From Candidatus Curtissbacteria bacterium RIFCSPHIGHO2_01_FULL_41_11 (GTDB taxonomy: Bacteria; Patescibacteriota; Microgenomatia; Curtissbacterales; GWA2-41-24): DNA of 12,279 nucleotides. Where the stretch lies: contig MFAZ01000026.1 of NCBI GenBank assembly GCA_001776335.1, forward strand, positions 3,554 to 15,832. Direction: 5' to 3'. How positions within the stretch are numbered: position 1 is the stretch's first letter; each line of letters begins with the position of its first letter. Shown one piece after another: positions 5,107-11,084 of this stretch. The position numbers were made by a program, and so were the translations under genes. Below the pieces are notes generated by a model, which had not been told where the DNA came from, ran no database searches, and saw nothing but the letters and a program-made list of their open reading frames with translations.

Positions 5107-6473
5107 GATACTTTAAGCTTGAGTTCTTTGAGGGTTTGGGGGTCTGCTGCGCTTGGAGCGTCCATAACCGCAGTTTGACCTGATCCTGTCATCGGGAAAG
5201 CGATGACTTCCCTGATACTTTTTTCGCCTGCAATTATTGCTGCGAAACGATCGAGTCCAAGAGCTATTCCACCGTGAGGAGGTGCACCATATTTATAGGC
5301 GTTTAAAAGGTGACTAAAATCTTTTTCAATTTTTTCATCGGTGTAGCCCATCACCTTGAAGACCTGTCTTTGGATTTGGGGTTTTGTGATTCGGATACTT
5401 CCCCCTGCAATTTCTTCGCCGTTTAAAACTAAATCGTACTGGTAGGATAGAAGTTTGTCCAAATTTTTCGACGCCATTAAATTCGCAACATCTTCTTCTT
5501 TGGGAGCACAGAACGGATTGTGTGAGAATGTGTAGTGTTTTTCTTTTTCGTCATATTCCAAAAGCGGAAAATCAACAACCCAAGCAAAAGCCAGAACATC
5601 ATCATTTTTTCCGTCAGCTGACGGATTTCTTAAGTCGAATTTGTCGGCCTTAAATTTTTTCATTGCTTCTTCATAGGTAAAGATTGGGAAAGGGTCTTTT
5701 AGCACTTTCTTGCCCAAAGATTTTGCAGTTGATTTATACATGTCTTCTATTAGCTTCATTATGTCCTCGCGCTCGATGAAAGCCATTTCGATATCGACTT
5801 GAGTATGTTCAAAACCCCTATCTGCTCTTAAATCTTCGTCACGAAAGGCGCGCGCAAATTGATAGTATTTTTCAAAACCGGCAACCATCAAAAGCTGTTT
5901 GTATTGTTGAGGTGACTGAGTGAGTGCATAGAATTTTCCCGGTTGCAAACGGGAAGGAACCAGAAAGTCGCGGGATCCCTCCGGAGTAGTTTGTGAAAGA
6001 TATGGTGTTTCAATTTCTATGAAGTCTTGGCCGTTAAGGTAGGCGCGAAATAGTTTTGCGATTTCGTGTCTGATTTTTAGATTTTTTTGCAGTCTCTGGC
6101 GCCTCAGATCAAGATAGCGGAATTTTAATCGAAGATTTTCTTCAATATCGTAGCCGTCTCCTTCTGTTGGAATGGGTGGTGTTTGCGCTTTACTGTAAAT
6201 TTCCAGATTTTCTATTTCGACTTCGATTTCTCCGGTAGGCAGGTTTTTGTTGATCAAATTTTCCGGTCGTTTTTTGACGGTCCCTTGAATTTTCACAACA
6301 TCCTGGGGAGAGACATCATATTGCTTTTTAGCAACGGTTTGAATTACTCCGGAAGAATCCTTGATGTCCAAGAAGGAAATTTTGCCGTGGTCACGGATTG
6401 TATCTACCCACCCAAATAAAGTTACTTTTTTGCCGATTAGACCGTTGGCATGAACTGCTAGTGTCCGATTCAT
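5103..6473 (-). CDS. aspS: Aspartyl-tRNA synthetase lacking the GAD domain
   Basis: This class II synthetase charges tRNA-Asp. The OB-fold anticodon domain covers about 1-95 (VTLFGWVDTIRDHGKISFLDIKD). FRYLDLRR is at 118-125, the flipping loop SQTTPEGSRDF at 160-170, motif 2 FRDEDLRADRG at 210-220 then FEHTQVDIEM, and motif 3 GIALGLDRF at 402-410. Most bacterial enzymes are ~590 residues and carry a GAD insertion between the segment at 278-284 and LAFAWVVDFPL. Here that link is only a few residues, giving 456 in total. Motif 2 reads RGFEHTQ where RQPEFTQ is usual. An in-frame ATG at 6503 exists, but MNRTLAVHANGL at 6473 is the family's start and has AAGGA seven nt upstream. The gene is first of an aspS-dacA pair. 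Confidence 0.95.
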   Translation of the reverse strand: MNRTLAVHANGLIGKKVTLFGWVDTIRDHGKISFLDIKDSSGVIQTVAKKQYDVSPQDVVKIQGTVKKRPENLINKNLPTGEIEVEIENLEIYSKAQTPPIPTEGDGYDIEENLRLKFRYLDLRRQRLQKNLKIRHEIAKLFRAYLNGQDFIEIETPYLSQTTPEGSRDFLVPSRLQPGKFYALTQSPQQYKQLLMVAGFEKYYQFARAFRDEDLRADRGFEHTQVDIEMAFIEREDIMKLIEDMYKSTAKSLGKKVLKDPFPIFTYEEAMKKFKADKFDLRNPSADGKNDDVLAFAWVVDFPLLEYDEKEKHYTFSHNPFCAPKEEDVANLMASKNLDKLLSYQYDLVLNGEEIAGGSIRITKPQIQRQVFKVMGYTDEKIEKDFSHLLNAYKYGAPPHGGIALGLDRFAAIIAGEKSIREVIAFPMTGSGQTAVMDAPSAADPQTLKELKLKVS

Positions 6474-6479
6474 AGTAAG

Positions 6480-6516
6480 ATCCTTCGTCGTTTTACAAAG
6501 CAAAACTTCTCAGGAT
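6480..6516 (-). repeat. Repeat hairpin forming the aspS leader
   Basis: On the minus strand the sequence opens TGTCATCCTGAGAAG (6521-6507) and ends GACGAAGGATCT (6489-6478). It forms two nested stems, ATCCT with AGGAT (6516-6512 with 6484-6480) and GTTTT with AAAAC (6506-6502 with 6494-6490), around a 7-nt loop. It resembles the widespread bacterial intergenic repeat TGTCATCCTGAG...CGAAGGATCT. The AAGGA that serves as aspS SD (6485-6481) overlaps the right outer arm, so folding would mask the ribosome site. Confidence 0.65.
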
Positions 6517-6525
6517 GACAGAAAA

Positions 6526-6553
6526 ATTTCAGTCATTTTAATTTTCCTGTCAA
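6526..6553 (-). promoter_or_regulatory. Candidate aspS-dacA promoter
   Basis: On the minus strand, a perfect -35 TTGACA (6553-6548), a 16-nt spacer and a weak -10 TGAAAT (6531-6526) would start RNA near 6518. That is right at the outer arm of the leader hairpin. It is back to back with another TTGACA on the plus strand (6571-6576), 17 bp away. Confidence 0.5.
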
Positions 6554-6570
6554 TTTTAACCTAAATGAAT

Positions 6571-6600
6571 TTGACAAGCAAAAAGAAATTCTGATAGCAT
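6571..6600 (+). promoter_or_regulatory. Promoter for the leucine-rich leader transcript
   Basis: A perfect -35 TTGACA (6571-6576) with TAGCAT (6595-6600, four of six) at 18 nt would start RNA near 6607, about 13 nt before the leader ATG. TCTAAT at 6605-6610 (five of six) is an alternative -10 that would make the leader ORF leaderless, but it has no matching -35. Confidence 0.5.
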
Positions 6601-6619
6601 TCTTTCTAATATCGGCAAA

Positions 6620-6703
6620 ATGGATTTGAATCTTTTAGTACTATCTCTCCTTTCACTTGGTCTCTTGCTTTTGGGCAAGCGGCAGTGGGAGGTAATGGCT
6701 TAG
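6620..6703 (+). CDS. Leucine-rich leader peptide, 27 codons
   Basis: A short ORF runs from ATG 6620 to TAG 6701-6703. Its 27 residues begin MDLNLLVLS and end GKRQWEVMA. Eleven residues are leucine, all between positions 3 and 18, including four in a row at 15-18. Codons 23-25 (TGG GAG GTA) contain most of the segment that pairs with the downstream terminator arm. The ORF ends 31 nt before the terminator stem. This layout is that of an amino-acid attenuator leader. Alternatively it is a genuine tiny single-helix membrane protein, since residues 3-19 would span a membrane and are followed by KR. There is no SD. The promoter spacing suggests a very short or absent leader. Confidence 0.5.
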   Translation: MDLNLLVLSLLSLGLLLLGKRQWEVMA

Positions 6704-6754
6704 AACAGAAAAAGCCAAAGCTTGAAGCAATACCTCCCAACGGGAGGTTTTTTT
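6687..6754 (+). promoter_or_regulatory. Attenuator: antiterminator versus terminator
   Basis: GGGAGGTA (6687-6694) is perfectly complementary to TACCTCCC (6731-6738). The same 6731-6738 strand also pairs with GGGAGGT (6742-6748) to make the terminator. The two pairings exclude each other. Between the distant partners, TGGCTT (6696-6701) and AAGCCA (6712-6717) form a 6-bp helper stem. The first segment lies inside the last codons of the leucine-rich ORF, so ribosome position could choose the structure. Confidence 0.6.
6732..6754 (+). terminator. Intrinsic terminator ahead of the 87-aa gene
   Basis: ACCTCCC (6732-6738), loop AAC, GGGAGGT (6742-6748), with a run of seven T from 6748 to 6754. 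This is a compact GC-rich stem with a U-tract, the clearest terminator in the window. It lies upstream of a gene with a strong SD rather than after a gene, which implies conditional read-through. Confidence 0.75.
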
Positions 6755-6771
6755 ATGGCAAGGAGGTGAAT

Positions 6772-7035
6772 ATGGAAAGGCTCAACTATGATATTGTTCA
6801 AGAAGCAAGTGGCATTGCCAGATATGCTTTTAATAGAGTTCTTAAACAAACAAAAAATCATACTATGCCACTGGATGATGTCAATTTAGTGAAAAGGCCA
6901 CTAAACGGATATCCAAGTGAAATTGACGAGGCAGCAAGACTCATGTGGATTAACACGGATCCAACCATAATTAGAGATGAAATGGAAAGAGTTGCCGAAA
7001 GAGCATGGTTCAGGAGTGATTACCCAAGTGATTAA
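6772..7035 (+). CDS. Hypothetical protein, 87 aa, behind an attenuator
   Basis: I do not recognise this protein. It is small, soluble and mostly helical, with clusters ASGIARYAFNRVLKQ (12-26), EIDEAARLMWI (50-60) and IIRDEMERVAERAWF (66-80). It has no cysteines and no membrane segment. The ATG at 6772 is chosen because AAGGAGG (6760-6766) lies five bases upstream, the only consensus SD in the window. An in-frame GTG at 6685 would read through the terminator hairpin and is rejected. Transcription must pass the terminator at 6732-6754, so expression is likely conditional. The 3' end overlaps recJ tail to tail by 26 bp. A role in amino-acid or translation stress is conceivable from the leader alone. 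Confidence 0.7.
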   Translation: MERLNYDIVQEASGIARYAFNRVLKQTKNHTMPLDDVNLVKRPLNGYPSEIDEAARLMWINTDPTIIRDEMERVAERAWFRSDYPSD

Positions 7036-8659
7036 TTCTTAAATCCTTCACTTTTAGCTGAATCGTGCCGTTTGCGGCATAACGATCTTCTGCAATGGTG
7101 TAGACAAGATCTATTTTGTATCCCGGCCGGATTTGAGATCTAAATTCGCCAAGGTGGAAACCAATTGCGTTTATGCTATCTATATAAAGTTTGAGATGAA
7201 TACTTTCCGGCCCGACTCCCCTAACATCTTTAACCGTCATGTTTTTGGTCATAAAAAGCGGCTGTGGGTTGGCAACACCAAATGGTTCAAATATTTCTGC
7301 CGTTTTTAAATTTTCCATATTTATATCATCTGTTTCCAATTCGCATTCTATTTCCAATCTTCTCGCTAAAATTTCTTCGGTTATTATTTTCCTTGCGTAT
7401 TTGTTAATGCTGTCTTTAAAGACTTCTATGTGTTGAGTTTCTATCGTAAAGCCGGCTGCCATTGGATGACCACCTGCATCCACCAGATACTGACTGGATG
7501 CACGAATGGCCTCTATTATGTTGAAGCCCGGGATTGAGCGGGCTGATCCTTTTGAAAACTTTTTACCACGCGAGATTACGATCATTGGTCTGTAAAAAGA
7601 CTCGACAAGGCGAGACGCGACAAGCCCGATTACACCTTCATGCCAAGTGTCGTGTTGAACGACACCAATTAAAACTTCTTCTTCGACAAGAGATCTGGCA
7701 TGATTGATGGCTTTAGTTGTCAGATCCTGTCTTCTGGTATTTGTCTTTGAAAGAATTTGGGCAAGAGAATCTGCTTTGTTTTGACTTCGGGCACATAAAA
7801 GCCGGAGCGAATCAAGGCCGTGTTCTATTCTCCCCATTGCATTAATTCGTGGCGCAATGATGTGACCGATTTCATGAGTTGTGACCGGCCAGGTTATGTT
7901 TGATGCTCTTATCAGGGCTTTTATTCCCGGCCTTTTCGTTTTAGCTATTTGTTCCAGTCCCAGTTTTACGATTGCACGATTGGCGCCGATTAGAGGAACA
8001 AGATCGGCGACTGTTGCCAGTGCGGCCAGTTCAAGTTTTTCCAAAAGTTGATCTTTGTAAGAAGGTTTTTGTGACTCCACGATTTCCCAGGCGAGGCGCC
8101 AAGAAACTCCGGCTCCACAAAGTTCTGTGGAGTGAACAAGTGCAGTCGGTTGAGGTTGGTTTTTTGGAAGCACATGATGATCTGTTATGACGATATCAAT
8201 TCCAAGTTCTTTTGCGTACCTGACCTGCTCAACTGCCGTGACCCCCTGATCCACAGTGATAATCAGGTCGATATTTTGTTCTTTTTTAAGTTTTAATATT
8301 CCCTGTTTTGAAAGACCATAACCTTCAGTAATTCTGTGGGGCACGTAGGGCATAACTTTTGCCCCCAGATCATGAAGAGTCTCCCACATTATTGCGGCTG
8401 CACACAAACCATCGGCATCATAGTCGCAGTAAATTGCAATGTTTTGGTTTTTTTTTATCGCTGTTACTATTCTTTGCCTGCCTTTTTCTATTTGAGACAG
8501 TTTTACGTTTAAAATAATCTCCAGTGTAGGATTTAAAAATTCATTGAGTTTTTTTTTGGTATCCAGTCCCCTGTTTTTGGCGAGTATTTCTAATAACCAT
8601 TTGGGGCTTTTTTTATCTGGGGCCTTGGCTCTGATTTTCCATTCGTAAGCTCTGGTCAT
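7010..8659 (-). CDS. recJ: Single-stranded-DNA-specific exonuclease RecJ
   Basis: This DHH-family 5'-3' exonuclease degrades single-stranded DNA in recombination and mismatch/base repair. Motif I CDYDADG is at 78-84, VDQG at 136-139 (usually DCG or DNG), and the DHH triad at 160-162. VADLVPL lies at 217-223, the conserved NAMGR at 273-277, and GSARS at 371-375. The DHHA1-type GGHPMAAG is at 396-403. A C-terminal OB-fold occupies about 430-549 (FEPFGVANPQPLF). At 549 residues it is full length. The ATG at 8659 is preferred over a GTG at 8665: TGCTAAAAT, an extended -10, ends 7 nt before the ATG and only 1 nt before the GTG. It is divergent from the tRNA nucleotidyltransferase gene, with overlapping promoters in a 49-bp gap. 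Confidence 0.95.
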   Translation of the reverse strand: MTRAYEWKIRAKAPDKKSPKWLLEILAKNRGLDTKKKLNEFLNPTLEIILNVKLSQIEKGRQRIVTAIKKNQNIAIYCDYDADGLCAAAIMWETLHDLGAKVMPYVPHRITEGYGLSKQGILKLKKEQNIDLIITVDQGVTAVEQVRYAKELGIDIVITDHHVLPKNQPQPTALVHSTELCGAGVSWRLAWEIVESQKPSYKDQLLEKLELAALATVADLVPLIGANRAIVKLGLEQIAKTKRPGIKALIRASNITWPVTTHEIGHIIAPRINAMGRIEHGLDSLRLLCARSQNKADSLAQILSKTNTRRQDLTTKAINHARSLVEEEVLIGVVQHDTWHEGVIGLVASRLVESFYRPMIVISRGKKFSKGSARSIPGFNIIEAIRASSQYLVDAGGHPMAAGFTIETQHIEVFKDSINKYARKIITEEILARRLEIECELETDDINMENLKTAEIFEPFGVANPQPLFMTKNMTVKDVRGVGPESIHLKLYIDSINAIGFHLGEFRSQIRPGYKIDLVYTIAEDRYAANGTIQLKVKDLRINHLGNHS

Positions 8660-8666
8660 GGTCACT

Positions 8667-8675
8667 ATTTTAGCA
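8667..8675 (-). promoter_or_regulatory. recJ extended -10, leaderless type
   Basis: On the minus strand, TGCTAAAAT (8675-8667) is an extended -10 ending 7 nt before the ATG at 8659. No -35 match is convincing. Its upstream bases overlap the possible -35 of the divergent cca promoter, so the two genes may compete for polymerase. Confidence 0.5.
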
Positions 8676-8699
8676 GGAAAGGCAGATTTGTAGGATAAT
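8670..8699 (+). promoter_or_regulatory. cca promoter, near-leaderless
   Basis: GATAAT (8694-8699) matches TATAAT at five positions and ends 9 nt before the ATG at 8709. A weak -35, TTAGCA (8670-8675), lies 18 nt upstream and coincides with recJ promoter bases. No SD precedes the gene. Confidence 0.45.
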
Positions 8700-8708
8700 G
8701 TATTTGTT

Positions 8709-10052
8709 ATGGAAGTGATTCCTGCGGTTAAAAAAGTTTTACAGACTCTTATAAAAGAGGGGTTTGAGGTCGCGGTTGTCGGTGGCGCGGTGCGGGATAT
8801 TTTATCCGGTAAAACTGTTTTCGACTGGGATCTGACAACAAATGCCGAGCCCGAGCAAATTTTGAAACTGTTTGGCGACGCTTTTTATAACAATAAATTC
8901 GGGACAGTTGGAATCCCATTTGATGGGGGCACAGTCGAAGTCACTACATATAGATCCGAGGAGGGATACTCAGATAAGCGTCATCCCGACCGTGTGATTT
9001 GGGGAAAGACACTGGAGGAAGATCTCAAAAGACGGGATTTTACGATTAATGCTATGGCTCTTCGCTTCGCTCAGGGTAAACTCTTCTCGAAAGATGTGGT
9101 TGACCCATATGGAGGACAGCAGGATCTGAAGAAAAAGCTGATAAGAACTGTGGGTGATCCAGACGAAAGATTCAGTGAGGATGCTCTGAGGCTACTCCGC
9201 GCAGTTCGTTTTGCTACAACTTTAGGATTTGAAATAGAAAAAGATACACTTTTATCAATCAAGAAAAATGCGCAACTTATCGAATCTGTTTCCGGAGAAC
9301 GAATAAGAGATGAGTTGTTTAAGATAATAGACTCAGAAAATGCGTATGAGGGAATAATGCTTTTGGTGGAAACCGGGCTTCTCAAGGAAATTCTGCCGGA
9401 GCTTGATATTTGTTTTGATGTCCCGCAAAAAAGTCTGAAGCGCCATCATATTTTTGATGTTGGAACTCATAATGTAATGAGTCTCAAATATTGCCCAAGC
9501 CATGACACAATTGTCCGGTTGGCGACACTTTTACATGACGTTGGAAAAGCGAAAGTTGCCGATGTGACAGATGAGGGTGTTCGTACTTTTTACAATCATG
9601 AAGTTGTTGGCGGAAGAATAGTTTTGAAAATTGCCGAAAGACTTCATTTATCGAAAGATCAGAGAGAGAAACTTTTTAGGCTTGTCAGGTGGCATCAGTT
9701 TACGGTTAATGAAAACCAAACGGACAAAGCACTGAGGCGTTTTGTTAAAAATATTGGAGTTTTCAACATTGAGGATATGATGGATTTGCGAGTCGGAGAC
9801 CGGCTGGGTGGAGGTTTGCAACAGGCGGAAAGTTGGCGGCTTAAACTTTTCAGACAAAGATTAAAAGATGTTTTGAAAAAACCATTTACGATTCGTGATC
9901 TTAAGATAAACGGGGATGACGTCATGAAAAGTCTTAATATTAAACCGGGGCCGGAGGTAGGAAAAATATTAAATAAACTTTTTGACGAAGTTTCTGATGA
10001 TAAAGAGAAAAATAAAAGAGAGTATTTGCTCGTGCGACTTAAGAAGCTGTAA
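8709..10052 (+). CDS. cca: CCA-adding tRNA nucleotidyltransferase with HD domain
   Basis: This enzyme builds or repairs the 3' CCA end of tRNAs (class II, bacterial type). The polymerase head has VVGGAVRD at 23-30, catalytic D39-W-D41, and RRDFTINAMA at 108-117. The neck helix has EDALRLLRAVRFA at 157-169 with SGERIRDELFKI at 195-206. An HD phosphohydrolase-type domain follows: HHIFDVGTHN at 246-255, H276-D277 in LLHDVGK, and NHEVVGG at 296-302. At 447 residues it is normal for the HD-containing type. Between NAMA and VVDPYGG the stretch LRFAQGKLFSK (118-128) is a few residues longer than usual. It is encoded by a degenerate copy of the repeat found upstream of the GIY-YIG gene. It could be CCA- or A-adding only, but a single gene suggests full CCA addition. 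The 3' end overlaps secF by 14 bp, tail to tail. Confidence 0.93.
   Translation: MEVIPAVKKVLQTLIKEGFEVAVVGGAVRDILSGKTVFDWDLTTNAEPEQILKLFGDAFYNNKFGTVGIPFDGGTVEVTTYRSEEGYSDKRHPDRVIWGKTLEEDLKRRDFTINAMALRFAQGKLFSKDVVDPYGGQQDLKKKLIRTVGDPDERFSEDALRLLRAVRFATTLGFEIEKDTLLSIKKNAQLIESVSGERIRDELFKIIDSENAYEGIMLLVETGLLKEILPELDICFDVPQKSLKRHHIFDVGTHNVMSLKYCPSHDTIVRLATLLHDVGKAKVADVTDEGVRTFYNHEVVGGRIVLKIAERLHLSKDQREKLFRLVRWHQFTVNENQTDKALRRFVKNIGVFNIEDMMDLRVGDRLGGGLQQAESWRLKLFRQRLKDVLKKPFTIRDLKINGDDVMKSLNIKPGPEVGKILNKLFDEVSDDKEKNKREYLLVRLKKL
9060..9076 (+). repeat. Repeat core inside the cca coding sequence
   Basis: CTTCGCTTCGCTCAGGG differs from the intergenic CTTCGACTTCGCTCAGGG at 128-145 by loss of a single A. 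It encodes LRFAQG. A possible right arm, TCTCGAAAG, follows at 9086-9094. It falls in a surface-loop position between two conserved motifs. Confidence 0.5.
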
Positions 10053-10962
10053 ACTTTTTCTTCCCTGTTATCAATTTATTCCAAACAACCAAGAGCGGCG
10101 AAGCGTTAAATATCGATGAATATGTGCCGGAGATAACCCCGATAAGAAGTGCCAGAATGAAATTTTTTGTAGACTCACCGCCAAATAAAAGCAATGCCAG
10201 TAGTACAAAAAGTACGGTGAGCGAGGTATTGAAAGACCGGGCCAGTGTCTGAACAATGGAGTGATTAACAACTTCCTCAAAAGAAGAATCATCGTACTTT
10301 TTAAGATTTTCTCTTACTCTGTCGAAAACGACAATTGTGTCGTGAACAGAAAATCCAAGAACCGTTAGGAGTGCGGTAATGAAAAGCGAATCAACTTCGA
10401 TGCCAAAAAAGTGGCCGAGGAGGGCAAAAATTCCGACGACAACAATAACATCATGGATGAGAGCGATAATTGTGCAGACTCCAAAAGCTAAAGGGGAAGC
10501 AGGTTTTGCAACTTTTCTAAAAGCCCAGGTAACGTAGGTGACGATTGCTACAATTGAAATGCCGACGGCGGTTGCTGCTTTTTTTGTTAGTTCTTTGGAG
10601 ATTACCGGCCCGACTGTTTCAAGGCGCGCATCCTCTGTTTGACCGTAGGATTCTCTTAGTTTGTCCCGTATTTCATTTATCTTTGTCTCGTCTGTTGGCA
10701 CCATTCTGATTATTGTCGACTGGTCTGTAGTATTGGCAGCGGATGAAACTTCTGCACCCTGTGCGCCGATAAGATTTTTAACATCTGAGGCTGAAATTTG
10801 TTGAGAATCTTTTTGGGCATCCGTAAATTTTATTTCCCATAATGTTCCGCCTGCAAAATCTATTCCAAGGCGAAGTCCCCAAATAGATAGGGCGACAACA
10901 CCCGGAATAATAATCAGTAGCGAAAGGACAAAAAATAAATTTCTGTATTTTATGATGTTCAT
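10039..10962 (-). CDS. secF: Protein translocase subunit SecF
   Basis: This integral membrane partner of SecD uses the proton gradient to help pull exported proteins through SecYEG. The first membrane helix is at about 8-29, followed directly by the family motif LGIDFAGGT (32-40). A periplasmic P1-type domain spans about 42-118 and ends with TVGPVISKEL (116-125). Five further helices follow between about 128 and 298. The conserved GFSVHDTIVVFDRVREN is at 203-219, with ARSFNTSLTVL soon after. At 307 residues it is the normal length. The ATG at 10962 has no SD. It is preceded by a 34-nt perfect-looking hairpin and a 25-codon ORF that separate it from secD. Co-transcription with secD is likely. 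Confidence 0.95.
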   Translation of the reverse strand: MNIIKYRNLFFVLSLLIIIPGVVALSIWGLRLGIDFAGGTLWEIKFTDAQKDSQQISASDVKNLIGAQGAEVSSAANTTDQSTIIRMVPTDETKINEIRDKLRESYGQTEDARLETVGPVISKELTKKAATAVGISIVAIVTYVTWAFRKVAKPASPLAFGVCTIIALIHDVIVVVGIFALLGHFFGIEVDSLFITALLTVLGFSVHDTIVVFDRVRENLKKYDDSSFEEVVNHSIVQTLARSFNTSLTVLFVLLALLLFGGESTKNFILALLIGVISGTYSSIFNASPLLVVWNKLITGKKKFTAS

Positions 10963-10974
10963 GTTAATTGCACT

Positions 10975-11008
10975 CTAAGGAGACAACCTAATTCGGTTTT
11001 CTCCTTAG
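10975..11008 (-). repeat. Strong hairpin just upstream of secF
   Basis: CTAAGGAGA (10975-10983) pairs with TCTCCTTAG (11000-11008) for 9 bp. After one mismatch, AACC (10985-10988) pairs with GGTT (10995-10998) around a 6-nt loop. In the transcript direction the first arm contains AAGGAG, a good SD, paired with its complement. It overlaps the stop of the 25-codon ORF and ends 12 nt before the secF ATG. No T-run follows, so it is unlikely to be a terminator. Confidence 0.8.
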
Positions 11009-11082
11009 TATTCCTCTTTCCCTTTTATGGACAAATTTAAACTGGCATAGCCAGATTTAAATTTAATTTTAGTATTTTTCAT
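11005..11082 (-). CDS. Possible 25-codon ORF between secD and secF
   Basis: An ATG at 11082 lies 2 nt after the secD TAA and opens a frame of 25 residues, ending at a TAA within the next hairpin (11007-11005). The product begins MKNTKIKFKSGY and ends KGKEEY. It is basic and polar, without a hydrophobic segment, so it is not an obvious secretion-monitoring arrest peptide. Much of it is encoded by a DNA palindrome, which may simply be open by chance. It has no SD and could only be translated by re-initiation after secD. Confidence 0.3.
   Translation of the reverse strand: MKNTKIKFKSGYASLNLSIKGKEEY
11033..11064. repeat. 14-bp inverted repeat in the secD-secF spacer
   Basis: AAATTTAAACTGGC (11033-11046) pairs with GCCAG (11050-11054) and TTTAAATTT (11056-11064) around loop ATA, with a single bulged A at 11055. 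This is the longest stem in the window. In the transcript direction no T-run follows, so it is more like an mRNA-stabilising or mobile palindromic element than a terminator. Confidence 0.75.
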
Positions 11083-11084
11083 TT

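Noticed and set aside
6685..7035. 116-residue ORF from a GTG start covering the 87-aa gene
   Set aside because: It would translate through the terminator hairpin and overlaps the leader ORF. The ATG at 6772 has a consensus SD five bases upstream.
7990..8190. Short ORFs on both strands inside recJ
   Set aside because: They are alternative-frame shadows of conserved recJ motifs.
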